A DNA stretch of 64,000 bases from assembly GCA_037043015.1 (NCBI GenBank), contig CM073321.1, positions 191,001 through 255,000 of the forward strand, read 5' to 3'. Numbering within the stretch: position 1 is the stretch's first letter; the number at the start of each line of letters is the position of its first letter. The position numbers were made by a program, and so were the translations under genes. The stretch is from Bryum argenteum. Its lineage: Eukaryota > Streptophyta > Bryopsida > Bryales > Bryaceae. Below, one piece after another: positions 1 through 11,082 of this stretch. The notes beneath the pieces are model-generated. The model ran no database searches. It had not been told where the DNA came from and was given only the letters and a program-made list of their open reading frames with translations.

Positions 1-309
1 TTGGGCAAAACTCCTAGAAGCATGCTCATTTTATGTATGATGTTGGTTGGTTTTGAGATTTCAATTTTTTTTATTCCAGATTTGAGCTGATGATGTTCAT
101 TCATGGAGCGAGTGAACTAGTACCATGAGGTAATTAAAAGGCCCAGTAAATTTTAATTTGGTGATCAAAGTGCTTAATTTTGTATGTATTTGAGACTGAT
201 CAGTCATTTTGGGACAATTTGGGACAAATGAAAAGGGTGTAAAATCACTTATATTGAAACACAGGGAGGACTATACTACACTTCATGTTCCAAGACCTTT
301 CCTTACATG
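1..309. other. Unassigned AT-rich flank
   Basis: Left of the Tc1 element I see no coding stretch, repeat array or element end. Confidence 0.5.
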
Positions 310-311
310 TA

Positions 312-342
312 CAGTGACCTTCAAAAGTGTCCCAATGTTTAT
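312..342 (+). repeat. Left terminal inverted repeat of the Tc1 element
   Basis: Matches the reverse complement of 1878-1908 except for one base. A second, inverted copy of its CATTGGGACAGTTTTGAA part lies at about 504-522 inside the left end. Confidence 0.92.
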
Positions 343-660
343 AATTTGAAAGTTTGGTGAGTCACCACATAGTGATTGCATGCTAGACTGACATGGCATC
401 AATTTAGTTACATACTATCATTAGTAAGGTAATCAAGGAGCAAGGCTTACCACTTGTCTCTACATGTATGTGCATGAATTGAAGCTCTAGATATTTTCTC
501 TTCATTGGGACAGTTTTGAAAGTACATATGAGTGAATCTTGTATGCATAGCAAGTGAAGTGTACATGCATTGTGAATTGCTTGGTTTGTGTTCTGTTGTG
601 TGTATTTGTTCTTCTTGCGTCATATATTTGTTTCTTTCGTGTTTAGCTTCACAAGTGAAA

Positions 661-1680
661 ATGGTGAGACCATTGTCCCAGGGGAAGCAACAAGGTATAC
701 TCTCTTTGCTTCAAAAAGGTTGTAGTGTGAGAGAGATAGCAAATTCTTTGCATGTTGGTAAATCAAGTGTACAGAGGCTCCGTAAGAAGCATTTTCCAGA
801 TGCAAAGCTTTTAGTTGGAGGTAGACCACGCAAGTTGACAAGTGCAATGGAGCGGTCTTGTGTAACTAGTATAACAAGAGGGAAGGTGTCTACTGCAAGA
901 GAAGCTACTAAACATGTGCAAGAAGTTTTTGGAGTACAAGTCAGTGAAGTTACTGTACGCCGTGGACTTTGTAGAGCAGGTTTGCAATCGCATGTGAAAG
1001 AAAAGAAACCACATTTGTCACGCAGTAATATTAGGGCTCGCTTAGAATTTGCCAGAAAGTATCAGCACTATACTATTGATGACTGGAGTCACGTGATATT
1101 CTCAGATGAGACTAAAATTAACAGATTTTCTTCAGATGGGAGAGTTTGGTGTTGGGTTCGTGATCCACAGGAACTTTCAGAGCGGACCGTTATTCCGACT
1201 GTTAAGCATGGTGGTGGTTCTGTGATGATATGGGGATGTATGTGTATACATGGACCTGGCATGATGTGTAGAATTGAAGGTCGCCTCAATCAGCATGGTT
1301 ATCAAAAAATCTTGGAGGAGCATCTCCATGGTACAATTCAAAAATATAATTTAGATCCATCGGGAGTCATATTTCAACAGGATAATGCACCTATACATAC
1401 CAGTAATAGTATGAAACAATGGTTTTCTAGGCAACCTTTTGGTGTCTTATCTTGGCCTGCTCAGTCTCCAGATTTGAATCCTATAGAAAATCTATGGGCA
1501 ATTTTGAAAAGGAGATTGAATCGATATGACACACCACCAAAAGGGATACTTGAATTATGGTCTCGTGTAGAAGAAACCTTCCCTTCTATCACTGTTGATG
1601 ATTGCAAGAGACTTATAGAATCAATGCCCAGACGAATAGCAGCTGTATTAAATTCCAGAGGAAAATGGACAAAGTGGTGA
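661..1680 (+). CDS. Tc1 transposase (DD34E)
   Basis: Cut-and-paste transposase that binds the terminal inverted repeats and inserts at TA. The 339-residue product from the ATG at 661 has the usual Tc1 length. The frame is open from an ATG at 532, but that extra 43-residue start is hydrophobic and unlike the family, so 661 is preferred. An N-terminal paired-like helix-turn-helix pair fills residues 1-115 (SVREIANSLHVGKSSVQRL is the first recognition helix region), followed by a GRPRK-type basic hinge near residue 54. The catalytic triad is visible as D149 (FSDETK), D241 (QQDNAPIHTS) and E276 (NPIENLW), with 34 residues between the last two. No stop or frameshift interrupts it. It is the only gene in its element. 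Confidence 0.95.
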   Translation: MVRPLSQGKQQGILSLLQKGCSVREIANSLHVGKSSVQRLRKKHFPDAKLLVGGRPRKLTSAMERSCVTSITRGKVSTAREATKHVQEVFGVQVSEVTVRRGLCRAGLQSHVKEKKPHLSRSNIRARLEFARKYQHYTIDDWSHVIFSDETKINRFSSDGRVWCWVRDPQELSERTVIPTVKHGGGSVMIWGCMCIHGPGMMCRIEGRLNQHGYQKILEEHLHGTIQKYNLDPSGVIFQQDNAPIHTSNSMKQWFSRQPFGVLSWPAQSPDLNPIENLWAILKRRLNRYDTPPKGILELWSRVEETFPSITVDDCKRLIESMPRRIAAVLNSRGKWTKW

Positions 1681-1877
1681 GGAATTTCCATGTTGGACGT
1701 TCAAAAGTGTACCAATGTACAGAGTAGCTTTAGGTTTTTTTCCTTTCTCATTGAGCGCTTCAATTTTGTTGGAATTTTTGTAATCAATTAGTACATTGTA
1801 TGTACTATTTCAATAAATTTACTACATTCCATTCCATGAGTTTCTCTCACCTACATTATTTTTTGAATGTAACATGT

Positions 1878-1908
1878 ACAAACATTGGGACAGTTTTGAA
1901 GGTCACTG
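1878..1908 (-). repeat. Right terminal inverted repeat of the Tc1 element
   Basis: Partner of 312-342. A related inner copy (GTTCAAAAGTGTACCAATG) lies at about 1698-1717, just after the transposase stop, inverted relative to this end. Confidence 0.92.
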
Positions 1909-1910
1909 TA

Positions 1911-2428
1911 TGAGATTTGTAACAGTTTTCACAAAAATTCTTCTATAAAGGCTCTACATGCAGCCAACAACTCGATGTCGAATTCTCTTTTGAATTAAAG
2001 TACGTTACATTACAAGGAAAGCACAGTGTTTCGACTATGGATGTGGATGTGGTTGTATTGTGAATTGGAATTGGTTAAAAATAACTAAGAATATGACTAT
2101 TGGTAATAATCTTTATTTGGAATACGACTTTGTGGTCATGTTTCTATGAATTGATATATATATATTTCACTTCAATGATAATGAATTGTGATATTCCTAG
2201 TTAATTTGGACAAGTCGGGCGTTGGATCATATATATGTATAAAAACACCTTGATTTCCTTGTGGGAGATGCTTAGGGTTTCCATATTCAATTTTTTGAAA
2301 CTTCCAACTGAGCGCTAAGATGTTGGTCTTTTTGATTGCTATTAAATTTTTCACCATTTAGATATCGTAAGCAACCAGTTGTTTATTGTTAAATTTTGTC
2401 ACAACTGTCACATAACTTCTTTAGAGTA
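1911..2428. other. Unassigned spacer
   Basis: AT-rich sequence between the Tc1 element and the minus-strand LTR. A 61-residue minus-strand frame at 2172-2357 has no recognisable domain and is not called. Confidence 0.4.
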
Positions 2429-2978
2429 TGTTAAGGGGTTTCTTCAAGAAACTACCCTAACGAGTCTAAGTTACAGCTCCTACTAGTCAATTTAAAGATG
2501 GGTAGTCAAAAATGTGACGAACGGAGAAAGAAAGAAGTTCACTCTATGACTAGCAAACGACTAGTATATTAGTAGACATTAATGTCAAATTTGCCAATTA
2601 CTAGAAGAAAAACAATCACGCAATTTTAATATACCGATGAAGAATCTTTCATAGTATGGTCGATTATCCTATTTAAACATACATGTCAAAAGAACAGATT
2701 TGAACACCATGCAAGAAAACTAGGACTACGAGCAAAAAGAGAATAGACACGGTAGAACTACTGTCACATAGTGTAGAGAGATATACATAGTTGGCTAGAT
2801 CTAACTACTAGGTTGTCCACATAGTGGGGTGTCCAAAATAAGTCTTGTGATTTTAACTATGTTCAATAGAGAACGGACATGCTAACTCTACCGCTTATCG
2901 CCTGCTGAGTCTATACAAGCTGGGTATAGACTAGACCATAAATAGCCTAGTGAATATACTATGAATATTTTGTTGACA
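2429..2978 (-). repeat. Solo LTR fossil (same family as the LTR at 57902)
   Basis: Read on the minus strand this resembles the LTR at 57902-58495 from end to end: it starts TGTCAACAAAATATTC and ends ...CCCTTAACA, with a shared ACCCTAACGAGTCTAAGTTA stretch near the end. Clear divergence suggests an old insertion. No internal retrotransposon sequence adjoins it, so it looks like a solo LTR. Confidence 0.75.
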
Positions 2979-3752
2979 CATTATAGACTCTAAGGGAATA
3001 GACTCTAGGCTTCTTTGAGTTTTGTGCTTTAAGTTTGCCAAATTTGATCTTTGATCTCTAAAGTAAAAACATGCGATGAAATGAACTCATTTGAGTGATA
3101 GGAAATGCAACAATAGGGAGATCGTAGATGGAGTGAGAATGGAGCACCAATTCTACGCATCATGCACAATGTCGGGTGGCAAAATTTGATTCCTTGGAAG
3201 AAAAGCTTCTAATCCATAGTAGTTTGTTTCATAAGCATGTATTTGCTCGTGTGCGCCTCAACAAAGAGTGGAGGAGGTTAGGGTTCCATGAAAATGTAGT
3301 AGAGTTTAATTAACGGTACGAGCAGCCAAATTTTCTCAACGACCCATACCTATTATATTAAGCGAGATGGTCAAGTTATAAGAGGTATAATTCAGGTTGT
3401 AAATAAACTTTCCAAAAGGAGAGAACGTTTTTATAAATTCGTTATGTATTTGCGATCATAGAAAGACAAAAAGTCTTCTTTGTGTCCAACAGAAGCTCAT
3501 TTTGTTATACTAGTATGCTCTTGTGGCATTGCCATACCACCTCAAATACTTTGACCATGCTCCTCTTCTTCTTCTTGGTAGATATGGAATTATGTGATTA
3601 TTGTAATTTCTTAGTGATATGGAGGCTAAAAAACTTCAAAATCTAATATCTTGGGATCAGTCGGCTTGGTTTTATATATATTATCCTTGCCCGTACCTCT
3701 ACAAAAATCTCACTTTCAACATCAATCACTCGCTCACACCCTCGCTAGAGCA
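2979..3752. other. Unassigned spacer between LTR fossils
   Basis: No recognisable gene or repeat array. Confidence 0.4.
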
Positions 3753-4150
3753 TGTTAACGAAATATCAGTAGTACATTCTCTAAGCTATTTGTGGTCCAG
3801 TATATACCCGACATGTATAGACTCGACACGCGATACTCGGTAGGAAGTACGACGGTTTTTTATGGGGCATAATAAGTGTTGGACTCATTTTGGACATCCG
3901 ACTTTTTGGCCGACTTAGCAATGAGGTCAACCGATTGTTGTCATCAGCTAAATCTGACAACTAGTGAGACATGACCAATTATTTGTATCTATCTCTACTA
4001 TGTGAGATTTGTTGCTTGCTAATCCATTCTCACAATGCTAGTAACGTCAATTTCATTCATGGTCTTCAATACTGCTCTCTTGTTGCGTATGCTTGAATAT
4101 AGTCAACTTGTGCGACTCAAACTATTGCCCTTGTGGAAGCGTCTTAGAAC
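3753..4150 (+). repeat. 5' LTR remnant of the Gypsy fossil
   Basis: Starts TGTTAACGAAATAT, matching TGTTAACGGAATAT at 57902, and shares the ACTCATTTTGGACA block and the following order of motifs. The 3' end of this LTR is not clear. Confidence 0.7.
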
Positions 4151-5678
4151 GATCTAAAGTGCTTTGTAATTCAGTTGATTAGAAGGGGTCGATCATGTTT
4201 CTGGGCTATCTGCAGGGTGGCGTGTGGAAGAGGTTGGCGGTGCCAAAGAGTTACTGAGTAACCTTTGTTAGATAAGCTATGTAGACCTTAAAACAAAATT
4301 CTATTAGATCAAAATCACCTTTGAGATTCAACGTCAAATCTATATTGACGTCAAGTCCCCATGTCAACACTATGTTGGGCCCACATATACGTGCCACTAG
4401 CTATCCAAGGCCTCACGAACTCATAGTTGACCAATTTAACTACCTTCGTGCAAACAGAGAATGGTGCAACCTACACACGGACTCAACCAATTAGCGGTCG
4501 ACAAAGACCCGTCGATAGAGGTGGATTGCTCCCTAACTTACAAGATCAAGCGCCGAGTTTCCTCCTCGACTCTGTTCCACCCAACCCTACACTATTACAT
4601 GGGAAACACACAAGAAAAAATGGATAGCTCCAAAAGCTCCATTTGTAAACAAACGACCATACAAATACCTTATAGTATGTACACTCAACCTCTCGCTAAT
4701 TCAAATCCGATGACCACCACCTCAAATCACTCGGGTCACGTCAATTCCATATGGTGTTTGGAGTCAACATCTAACCTTTCTACGCCATGTAACCGATCCA
4801 TCCACAGGGTGATCTTCCATGCGCGGACCGTTTTGCGCGTCACAGCGCCCAGTCAAGCTCCGTGTCGAGTTTCCCAGTTAACTTCAAAATCTAGACTTGG
4901 ATATTGATAGATTACGTCGCATTTAGGACAAACTAGAATCCCAACTCGCCCGTCTTTTGTCTAACAAGGTCTACGTGATAGACCCTACTTATAAAAGCAA
5001 CGTCTTCTGTCGACACTCTCAATCTCCGGTATCTCACTCGGAATAAGATACTCTAGATCGACAACCTACTTGACCTTGAACCTCCCACAGTTATAAACAT
5101 CTCGCGACACGTGGGAAAGTTATAGACCGAGCCTAGTCTATCATATTTGTAATGTGTATCACACTTATCAAGAAGTCGATCCGTTTGTCATTCCACCCAC
5201 ACTACTTAACATTCAAACTTATTCACATCAGCCACATGTACTGACCTTAGATTAGTGACGAGTGATCCAATCGACCACCTCCTACTCCGTTACGCGGATA
5301 GTACATGTCTTTCAAGTCAGAGTATACCGCTTGAGGTTGTTAGTATACGAATACAGTCGATCCAACACCATGTTCGGTATACCCTGACCCTGGTTCGGTC
5401 AATAACCCAAATCATTGTAAGTCTAGTAGTGACAATCCTCTTTCAGACCCAGCTAATTAGAAGTCTACTTACTTTAAGTCCGTACGTAGCATTTTTTCCA
5501 ATGTACAGTTACCCTTTGTGCCGCGTGCAGCACAAACAACCATTAAATCGATCTCTGCCTGTATAACGTTCTACATGGGTCGGTAGACTATACGGCGCTG
5601 AGTGCACCAGCTTCATCCTAACATGGTACTCGACAACGGCCCTACAAAACAAGAAAGAGTGCATGAAAGGTAGTCGAT

Positions 5679-5918
5679 ATGCCTACCTTTAATGAAAGTG
5701 AATGTTTTATGACGCTCGTAAATTTTTTCTTTAACTCTCTAAGCCTAAATGAGAAAGCTGGCTCTACGACTTGTATTACATCGTTTGGTAACCCCCTAGT
5801 GGATGTTAACATTCATAAGTGGTTTACGAATCAAAGGTCGACCCTTCCCTACAAGGACCTGCAAGGTCTACTAGAAGCTTCTAAACATCGCTATCAAGGT
5901 ATAGATAATCATGAGTAG
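5679..5918 (+). pseudogene. gag capsid-region fossil
   Basis: Resembles the gag at 59089-60993: MPT(F/Y), FGN.LVD.N...WFTNQRSTLPY.DLQ and the KHRYQ.IDN stretch are shared. In the family this region builds the retrotransposon particle. The copy is broken. Confidence 0.75.
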
Positions 5919-6973
5919 GCATATCTTTGATTATGTGGTATAAACAAAGACTCTAAGGAGTGAGTTGAGACTATTATGAACGCATGATGAAACTCGCCGG
6001 CCAATTTAAAGTTACCCTAGCTGACAATTTTCTACTAAGGAATTTTTGAGCTAGGTTGTTGAAGTACTTGTAGGTAGCTATAGTAGAACAACCTAGGTTG
6101 AGTACGACATAGACAAAGCAATGAGCGAAGCTAATAGAGAGCGGACTATCAAAAGAGCCCGACACAAACCTTGCAACCAAACGTCCTAATGAGATTGCAG
6201 TGCAAACAACGTTGTTTGACCGCTTTTTAATAGGTCGGGACATAGAACACATGATTGTTGGCTTAATCCGGAAAGCGATTTTGCCAAACTGCACCGACGC
6301 CAACCGTAGTAGCTGCCACACCAGTCTAATCGACATCAGCATTGAGGAGTCAACCTTCTCGGGACACTAAGACATATACTTTCATGCTCTCTTTGTAAGT
6401 TGTTGGATCACTCAACACACATGAGCTCTATCATAAAAGATCCTCGAGTGGTTAAGTCTCCCAGCGTACACACAAAAAGAGAACAAGCCTAACATGTCAA
6501 CAACCCTTTGTACTTCAGTTGGTTTAGTAACGGTTTGTGTAAAACAAGTCTTCACTCAACAAATCTCCACCCAACTAGCAAGTCAATGAGCCAACGGACA
6601 TGCCAGTCTTAAAGGTCTAGGGAGATTAGATAATGCAAGAAGCAAAGTTAGAACCACCTACTCTTACTTAAGACTCTCAATCGGTAGAGGAAACCCCCTT
6701 AGTTGACTAGGTTGCGGATGCTTTAATGCAGCAACCAATCACACCTCGACAAGAACCAACACTATCAACTCTATGTTTAGTCGACTCAATTAAGGTAACA
6801 CTTGGAAACTTATACCAACAGATTTTGAACAAGCTTCAAGATTGCAAGATGCACATGTTCATGAAGGATCTTTTTCAACTCTCCCCAACTCCCACACACT
6901 CGTAAGAAGTCGACCTAACTAACGTGACTCACCCGACCCGATTACCATAGTCGTTCTAATTGCCGAGGAAGTC

Positions 6974-7290
6974 ATGATCGCAGCGGCAGAAGCAATCAAT
7001 GGACACATGCTGGTCATGTCAATGCCGGTCGGTAAGAATATGGTTGACGATGCCCCAATTGACGGTGACCCTCGAGTAAACGCCATTATAGAGGATGGGC
7101 AACGGCGATTAGGACTTTTGAAGCCCACTCTAGCACCTTTTAACCTCAAGATGGCGTACAACACACTTGCTCGATCAAAGGGTTGCTCATGGATGTATAA
7201 ATTCACATGCATGGCAGAGTAATTATGGTCGTCCTGGAATGCTCAATATTCAAGTCGGACTACCGGATATTACTCAGTCGACTCTGACTC
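6974..7290 (+). pseudogene. Retropepsin-region fossil
   Basis: Corresponds to about 61915-62230 of the plus-strand element (shared VGKN.VDDA.IDG, RRLGL.KP..APFNLKMA). The family's aspartic protease releases gag and pol proteins. Broken and old. Confidence 0.75.
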
Positions 7291-7941
7291 AAACATGCCA
7301 AGTTTATACATAATGGGCGCAAGAATGAGGTTCAGATTATGGGCAATGGAACAGTAAAGACTATCAAGATCAACAAGGAGTTAATATAAGAGTTGGTCAC
7401 ATCACATGCTTTGGTCTGTTATAACTTTGTAGAAGGAATGACAGATGAGGAAGATGCCATACTTCAGGCATCCAATCTCGACCTTTACCAATTTTGGTAT
7501 CAATGATTGGAATCTGCTGACGACCAACTCTACATCAGACCAACTAGACCACGCTCAGATTGATCCACCAAGCAAGTCATGTGTCGACCTTCTACATGAC
7601 CTGCCGGAGGCGTCTCGAGTCACTCATCCAATTGACCAGCGACTTGAGACTAGACTCGACCTTTTAGTCAACACCTCAGGTGAACAATCATCGACTGAGT
7701 TGATTCAACCACTACATATTACAATTTTTCAAGAGCCCTTGTTGATGCCGCTCAATGGAACATGTATATAGCAGAAGCTCCAGTAGGTATACCTTGCCCG
7801 GTACAACGACAATGAAGAGGATGGACTTGAACTGATTAATGTTGCTACCGCTACAAAACCGGAGCTCTTGAAGCTTAAGGCCAAACTGAGCCTTGATCTC
7901 ATGCCAGTTGCACAGTCATTTTTCATAAAGTACATCAACAT

Positions 7942-9413
7942 TGTCACGGCCCAAATTACTCCCAACTCTTTTTCCCATAATAAGCCTTACTCAATTGCAG
8001 AATCACGGCTCACTTTGTTGGTAGCAACCGGCCACAACTTAACTAACATTGTACATGCTACGCAAATAGAATGTTAGCACAACTTCTAGTCAAGGTGTCC
8101 AACCCACCTTGACTCCTAACACATTCTCCGGTATTCATTACCTGGAACTCCCACCAACACATGGACGTGCCACTAAGTGGCACGGGGCGGCCTTCCACAA
8201 ATGTCTAAGCTCCCAAGGGTGGCACCATTCCCCGCCGGAGCTAACCGCCCTTACTCATTGTCCAACTTTCCACTAGTCCCCTCCTACATTTCTCTCTCAC
8301 TCCACTCAGGACTCTACCGAAAATACTCCCGAAAACCGGTACTAGTATTCCCGAGGACTAGCTTGGAGCCAGACTCTTTCCAACCCAATGTTGCGGGATA
8401 CTCAAGAGCATCCCACAATGCCCAAGGTGTGGGAGTGAGGCTTCCTTTCCACGCCTTACCCTTTAGAGCCATTCCCGGCCACTCCTGAGAACCGGCACTA
8501 CTTATCACGGGGACTAACTTGCAGAGTGACACTTCCCAACCCCATGTTTAGAGATGCTCCAAAGCACCTTTTCATTTCCCCAAGATGCGGGAGTGAGGCC
8601 CCATCCCAAGCTTCACCCCTTGGAGCCACCGCGGCTTTCCTTGGCACCATGTGCAAGTGAGGAGGGAGACCACCCCTCTTCATAGTACTCTCTCGAGTCT
8701 TTAGTAGGCACCCCCCTCTTGTGTTGAGGGGCCTTCCGTGACACACTTTTTTTTGGAAGACCACCCGTTGTTGCCTTAATCTCAAAAACGGGTCGTAACT
8801 TCTCCTCGGGCTAGCTCCTAGCTTAGATATCTAAATGGGACGTGCGAGCCCATTTTTGACATCATGTCTTTGAGTGGATATCAATGGACTACCTACCTAG
8901 TTGTCCTCAGGGAGATATGCCCCTCTAAACATTCGGTGTCCCGGGAGGCAACCTTCCCGAGTCCCGAAGTCCCGTCCGCTTTGAGGAGCCATATCTCCTA
9001 GATCATTGCTTTGCTCATTATGAGCCTCAGCATTCTAGAAAGCCCTTGTTTTTAACCTTCCAGCAATATGCAACATGCCGCCTTTCACAAAGGTCGACAC
9101 ATTGAGTCCCGGGAGGCAACACTCCCAAGTCGTGGAGTGACCCGGAACACGCTCCAACTTTGGAGAGCCATATCTCATGACTCACAACTCTAAATCGCGC
9201 GTTCTTTGGACCCTTGGGTGCGTGCTCAAACAAGGTTTCCAACCATGTAAAGCACGCTACCATATTTGTCCCGAGCACGACGTCATTGCGTGCTGTTTGC
9301 TCGGGACTCCCCTTGGTCACCTCACCTTGTCTCTTGTCAAGCCGAGGACGGCACCCCCGGGGTCCTCTTGGCTCACCGCGGTGTTCGAACATCCTTTTGA
9401 AAGGGATGTGACA
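7942..9413 (+). repeat. Solo LTR, about 1.47 kb, nested in the Gypsy fossil
   Basis: Ends are TGTCAC...GTGACA, an LTR-like inverted terminus. Flanks AACAT (7937-7941) and GACAT (9414-9418) differ at one base, fitting a 5-bp target duplication. The reverse-complement partner is at 51364-52881. Several frames within it (8177-8488, 9177-9623) are shadows of the LTR, not genes. Confidence 0.85.
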
Positions 9414-9607
9414 GACATCTTTGTCTTTTTGTATAAGGACTTCCGCAACATTCTAATACATATAGCAATCGATTCGATTGACCTCAACATGACAATACCT
9501 CTAAGTCACCGAGCCAACTATAGAATGAACCTCAAGCAAGCCAAAGTAGTTAATCACCACTTTAGTTTGCAGGGTTTATCGCCCCGGACAACCAGCCGTC
9601 AAGGCTG

Positions 9608-9790
9608 TTGCATATCGTCATAATCCCTAAGAATAATGGAAAGCTCAGAATATGTATAAACTTTTTCCGACTTAATGCTACTTCTAAGAAGAACCTGCAT
9701 CCGTTACTCTTCAGGGATGAGGTACTTGAAATAGTCTTAGAATGTCAAGCTTACTCATTCCTAGACTGTTTTCAAACTGTCACCAAGTAG
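9608..9790 (+). pseudogene. Reverse-transcriptase fragment
   Basis: Short piece with the Gypsy RT signature IPKNNGKLRICINFFRLN followed by a SFLD-like stretch, comparable to the RT in the minus-strand element near 57.2 kb. Fossil. Confidence 0.75.
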
Positions 9791-9830
9791 AGTCATTTAG
9801 TCGACGAACTTTAGAAGCTCCACTATAAGA

Positions 9831-11082
9831 AAGCCTTGGGATGTCTAGTAAGTGAGAGAGAGCGCACGGGTGTGAGCAGTGAGCGGTAAGGCAACAATGC
9901 CGGCAACATTTTAAAGTAAGGATCCTATTACCATTGAATGGGTGGTAATGAAAAATCTAAATGGTTATTTTTAGAAATAGGAGTACCTTAAATCATGGAT
10001 ATAGGTCCTAATTCTGTCTCAAAATCCTAATATACGTTCCTACTATACTTCTTAATAAATCTATATCAGTGAGTTTATATATGATTTTATTTAAATTAGG
10101 GCTAATGTCATTACTTTTAATCCACACGATTCAAACAATATACTAGCTCCAAACACTAATCAAAGATAAAAATACAAATTTTGAAAGAAGATACAACAGG
10201 ACCGTTAGAGCTATTGTGCAACTTTTGCCAACGATATATAAACCTATCATAAATGATATATAAACGTATCATAAAATTACATGAATGACTAATGTCGTAC
10301 GACAACCATAGATAGGTTGCCTACATACTCATAGACAAAATATGGAAAAAGACACATACTACATTTATGGAGACATACCATTAAAATGGTGGAGACATTG
10401 ATCAGCCTCATAATCTATGAATGTAAGCACGTATTTGCCGAAGTGCTGACGTATAGTGTCACATAAAATAGGAGATGGAGCTAGGACATAATCTTGAGCG
10501 ATCCTCTCCGCATATGACGGTAGGGTGAATGTTGACCAAAGACTATTGTAGACATGCGCATTATGAGTCAATCGTCCTTTGAAAGGTGAGATTCTAAAAG
10601 TACAAACAAAGTCAGTAGAAGCTATAACCCCATGTTCGTTATATTTGGAACATTTTTATCTCCCAAATTAAAACAAGACAACGGATGAAGCAGAAATCAA
10701 CATTTAGAGGGGTTTCACCGTATGCATATGTACTCGGAATTTACTAATTTCCATTATATTTGGAGATGATATGAGACCTCTTGAATCTTAAAAAATATTT
10801 TTATCTTAAAAAAGGTTTCCAACCATACATACATATATATGATACGATACATGTCAAGATTAACATACTAACAAAAAATAATTTTCTTTCAATTGATAAT
10901 AATGATGGAGTCAACTTAAACAATCTTCTCATACAAAATTAATACATTGAATATCGATAGTAAATAGTACAAATATATAATACTCTATATACTAAATTTC
11001 AAAGTAATATATATGTCAATACCATGTTTAAGTACTATCACACCTACTTCCATAATAAATACTATATACTAGAAGACTACTC
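9831..11082. other. AT-rich region downstream of element A gene T
   Basis: Mostly low-complexity AT sequence. A 68-residue minus-strand frame at 10365-10571 (SLWSTFTLPSYAERIAQDYV...) has a coding-like composition and could be an exon of a gene following T, but it matches nothing I know. The left end of element A probably lies here; no clear terminal repeat was found. Confidence 0.35.
10365..10571 (-). CDS. Possible orphan exon, unknown function
   Basis: A 68-residue frame in otherwise AT-rich, non-coding-looking DNA, on the same strand as gene T and about 0.5 kb beyond its stop. It has a balanced composition (YAERIAQDYVLAPSPILCDT) but no motif I recognise. It might be the last trace of a second minus-strand gene, as element B has in the comparable place, or a chance frame. 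Confidence 0.25.
   Translation of the reverse strand: MTHNAHVYNSLWSTFTLPSYAERIAQDYVLAPSPILCDTIRQHFGKYVLTFIDYEADQCLHHFNGMSP

Larger units (their letters stand above)
312..1908 (+). mobile_element. Tc1/mariner DNA transposon, apparently whole
   Basis: The ends are a 31-bp inverted repeat starting CAGTGACCTTCAAAAGTGTC, with one mismatch between ends, flanked on both sides by the TA dinucleotide (310-311 and 1909-1910) that Tc1/mariner duplicates on insertion. Total length is about 1.6 kb, normal for the family. The single open frame inside is a complete DD34E transposase. Near-identical ends and an open frame suggest a young copy that could still be active; activity itself cannot be judged from sequence. 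Confidence 0.95.
3753..9830 (+). mobile_element. Degraded Ty3/Gypsy retrotransposon fossil carrying a nested solo LTR
   Basis: A plus-strand relative of the element at 57902 onward. It keeps an LTR-like start, a leader resembling 58905-58950, a gag-like stretch, a protease-like stretch and a reverse-transcriptase piece. It is heavily broken throughout and clearly old. A solo LTR of a different family (7942-9413) sits inside it, so this element is older than that insertion. The right boundary near 9830 is approximate, placed where similarity gives way to AT-rich DNA. Confidence 0.8.

Noticed and set aside
4427-5566. Separate host genes in small plus-strand frames
   Set aside because: They lie in the degraded Gypsy fossil and share its order with the element at 57902.
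8177-9623. Frames of 100-148 residues
   Set aside because: Inside a solo LTR; the inverted partner has the same sequence without keeping the same frames.
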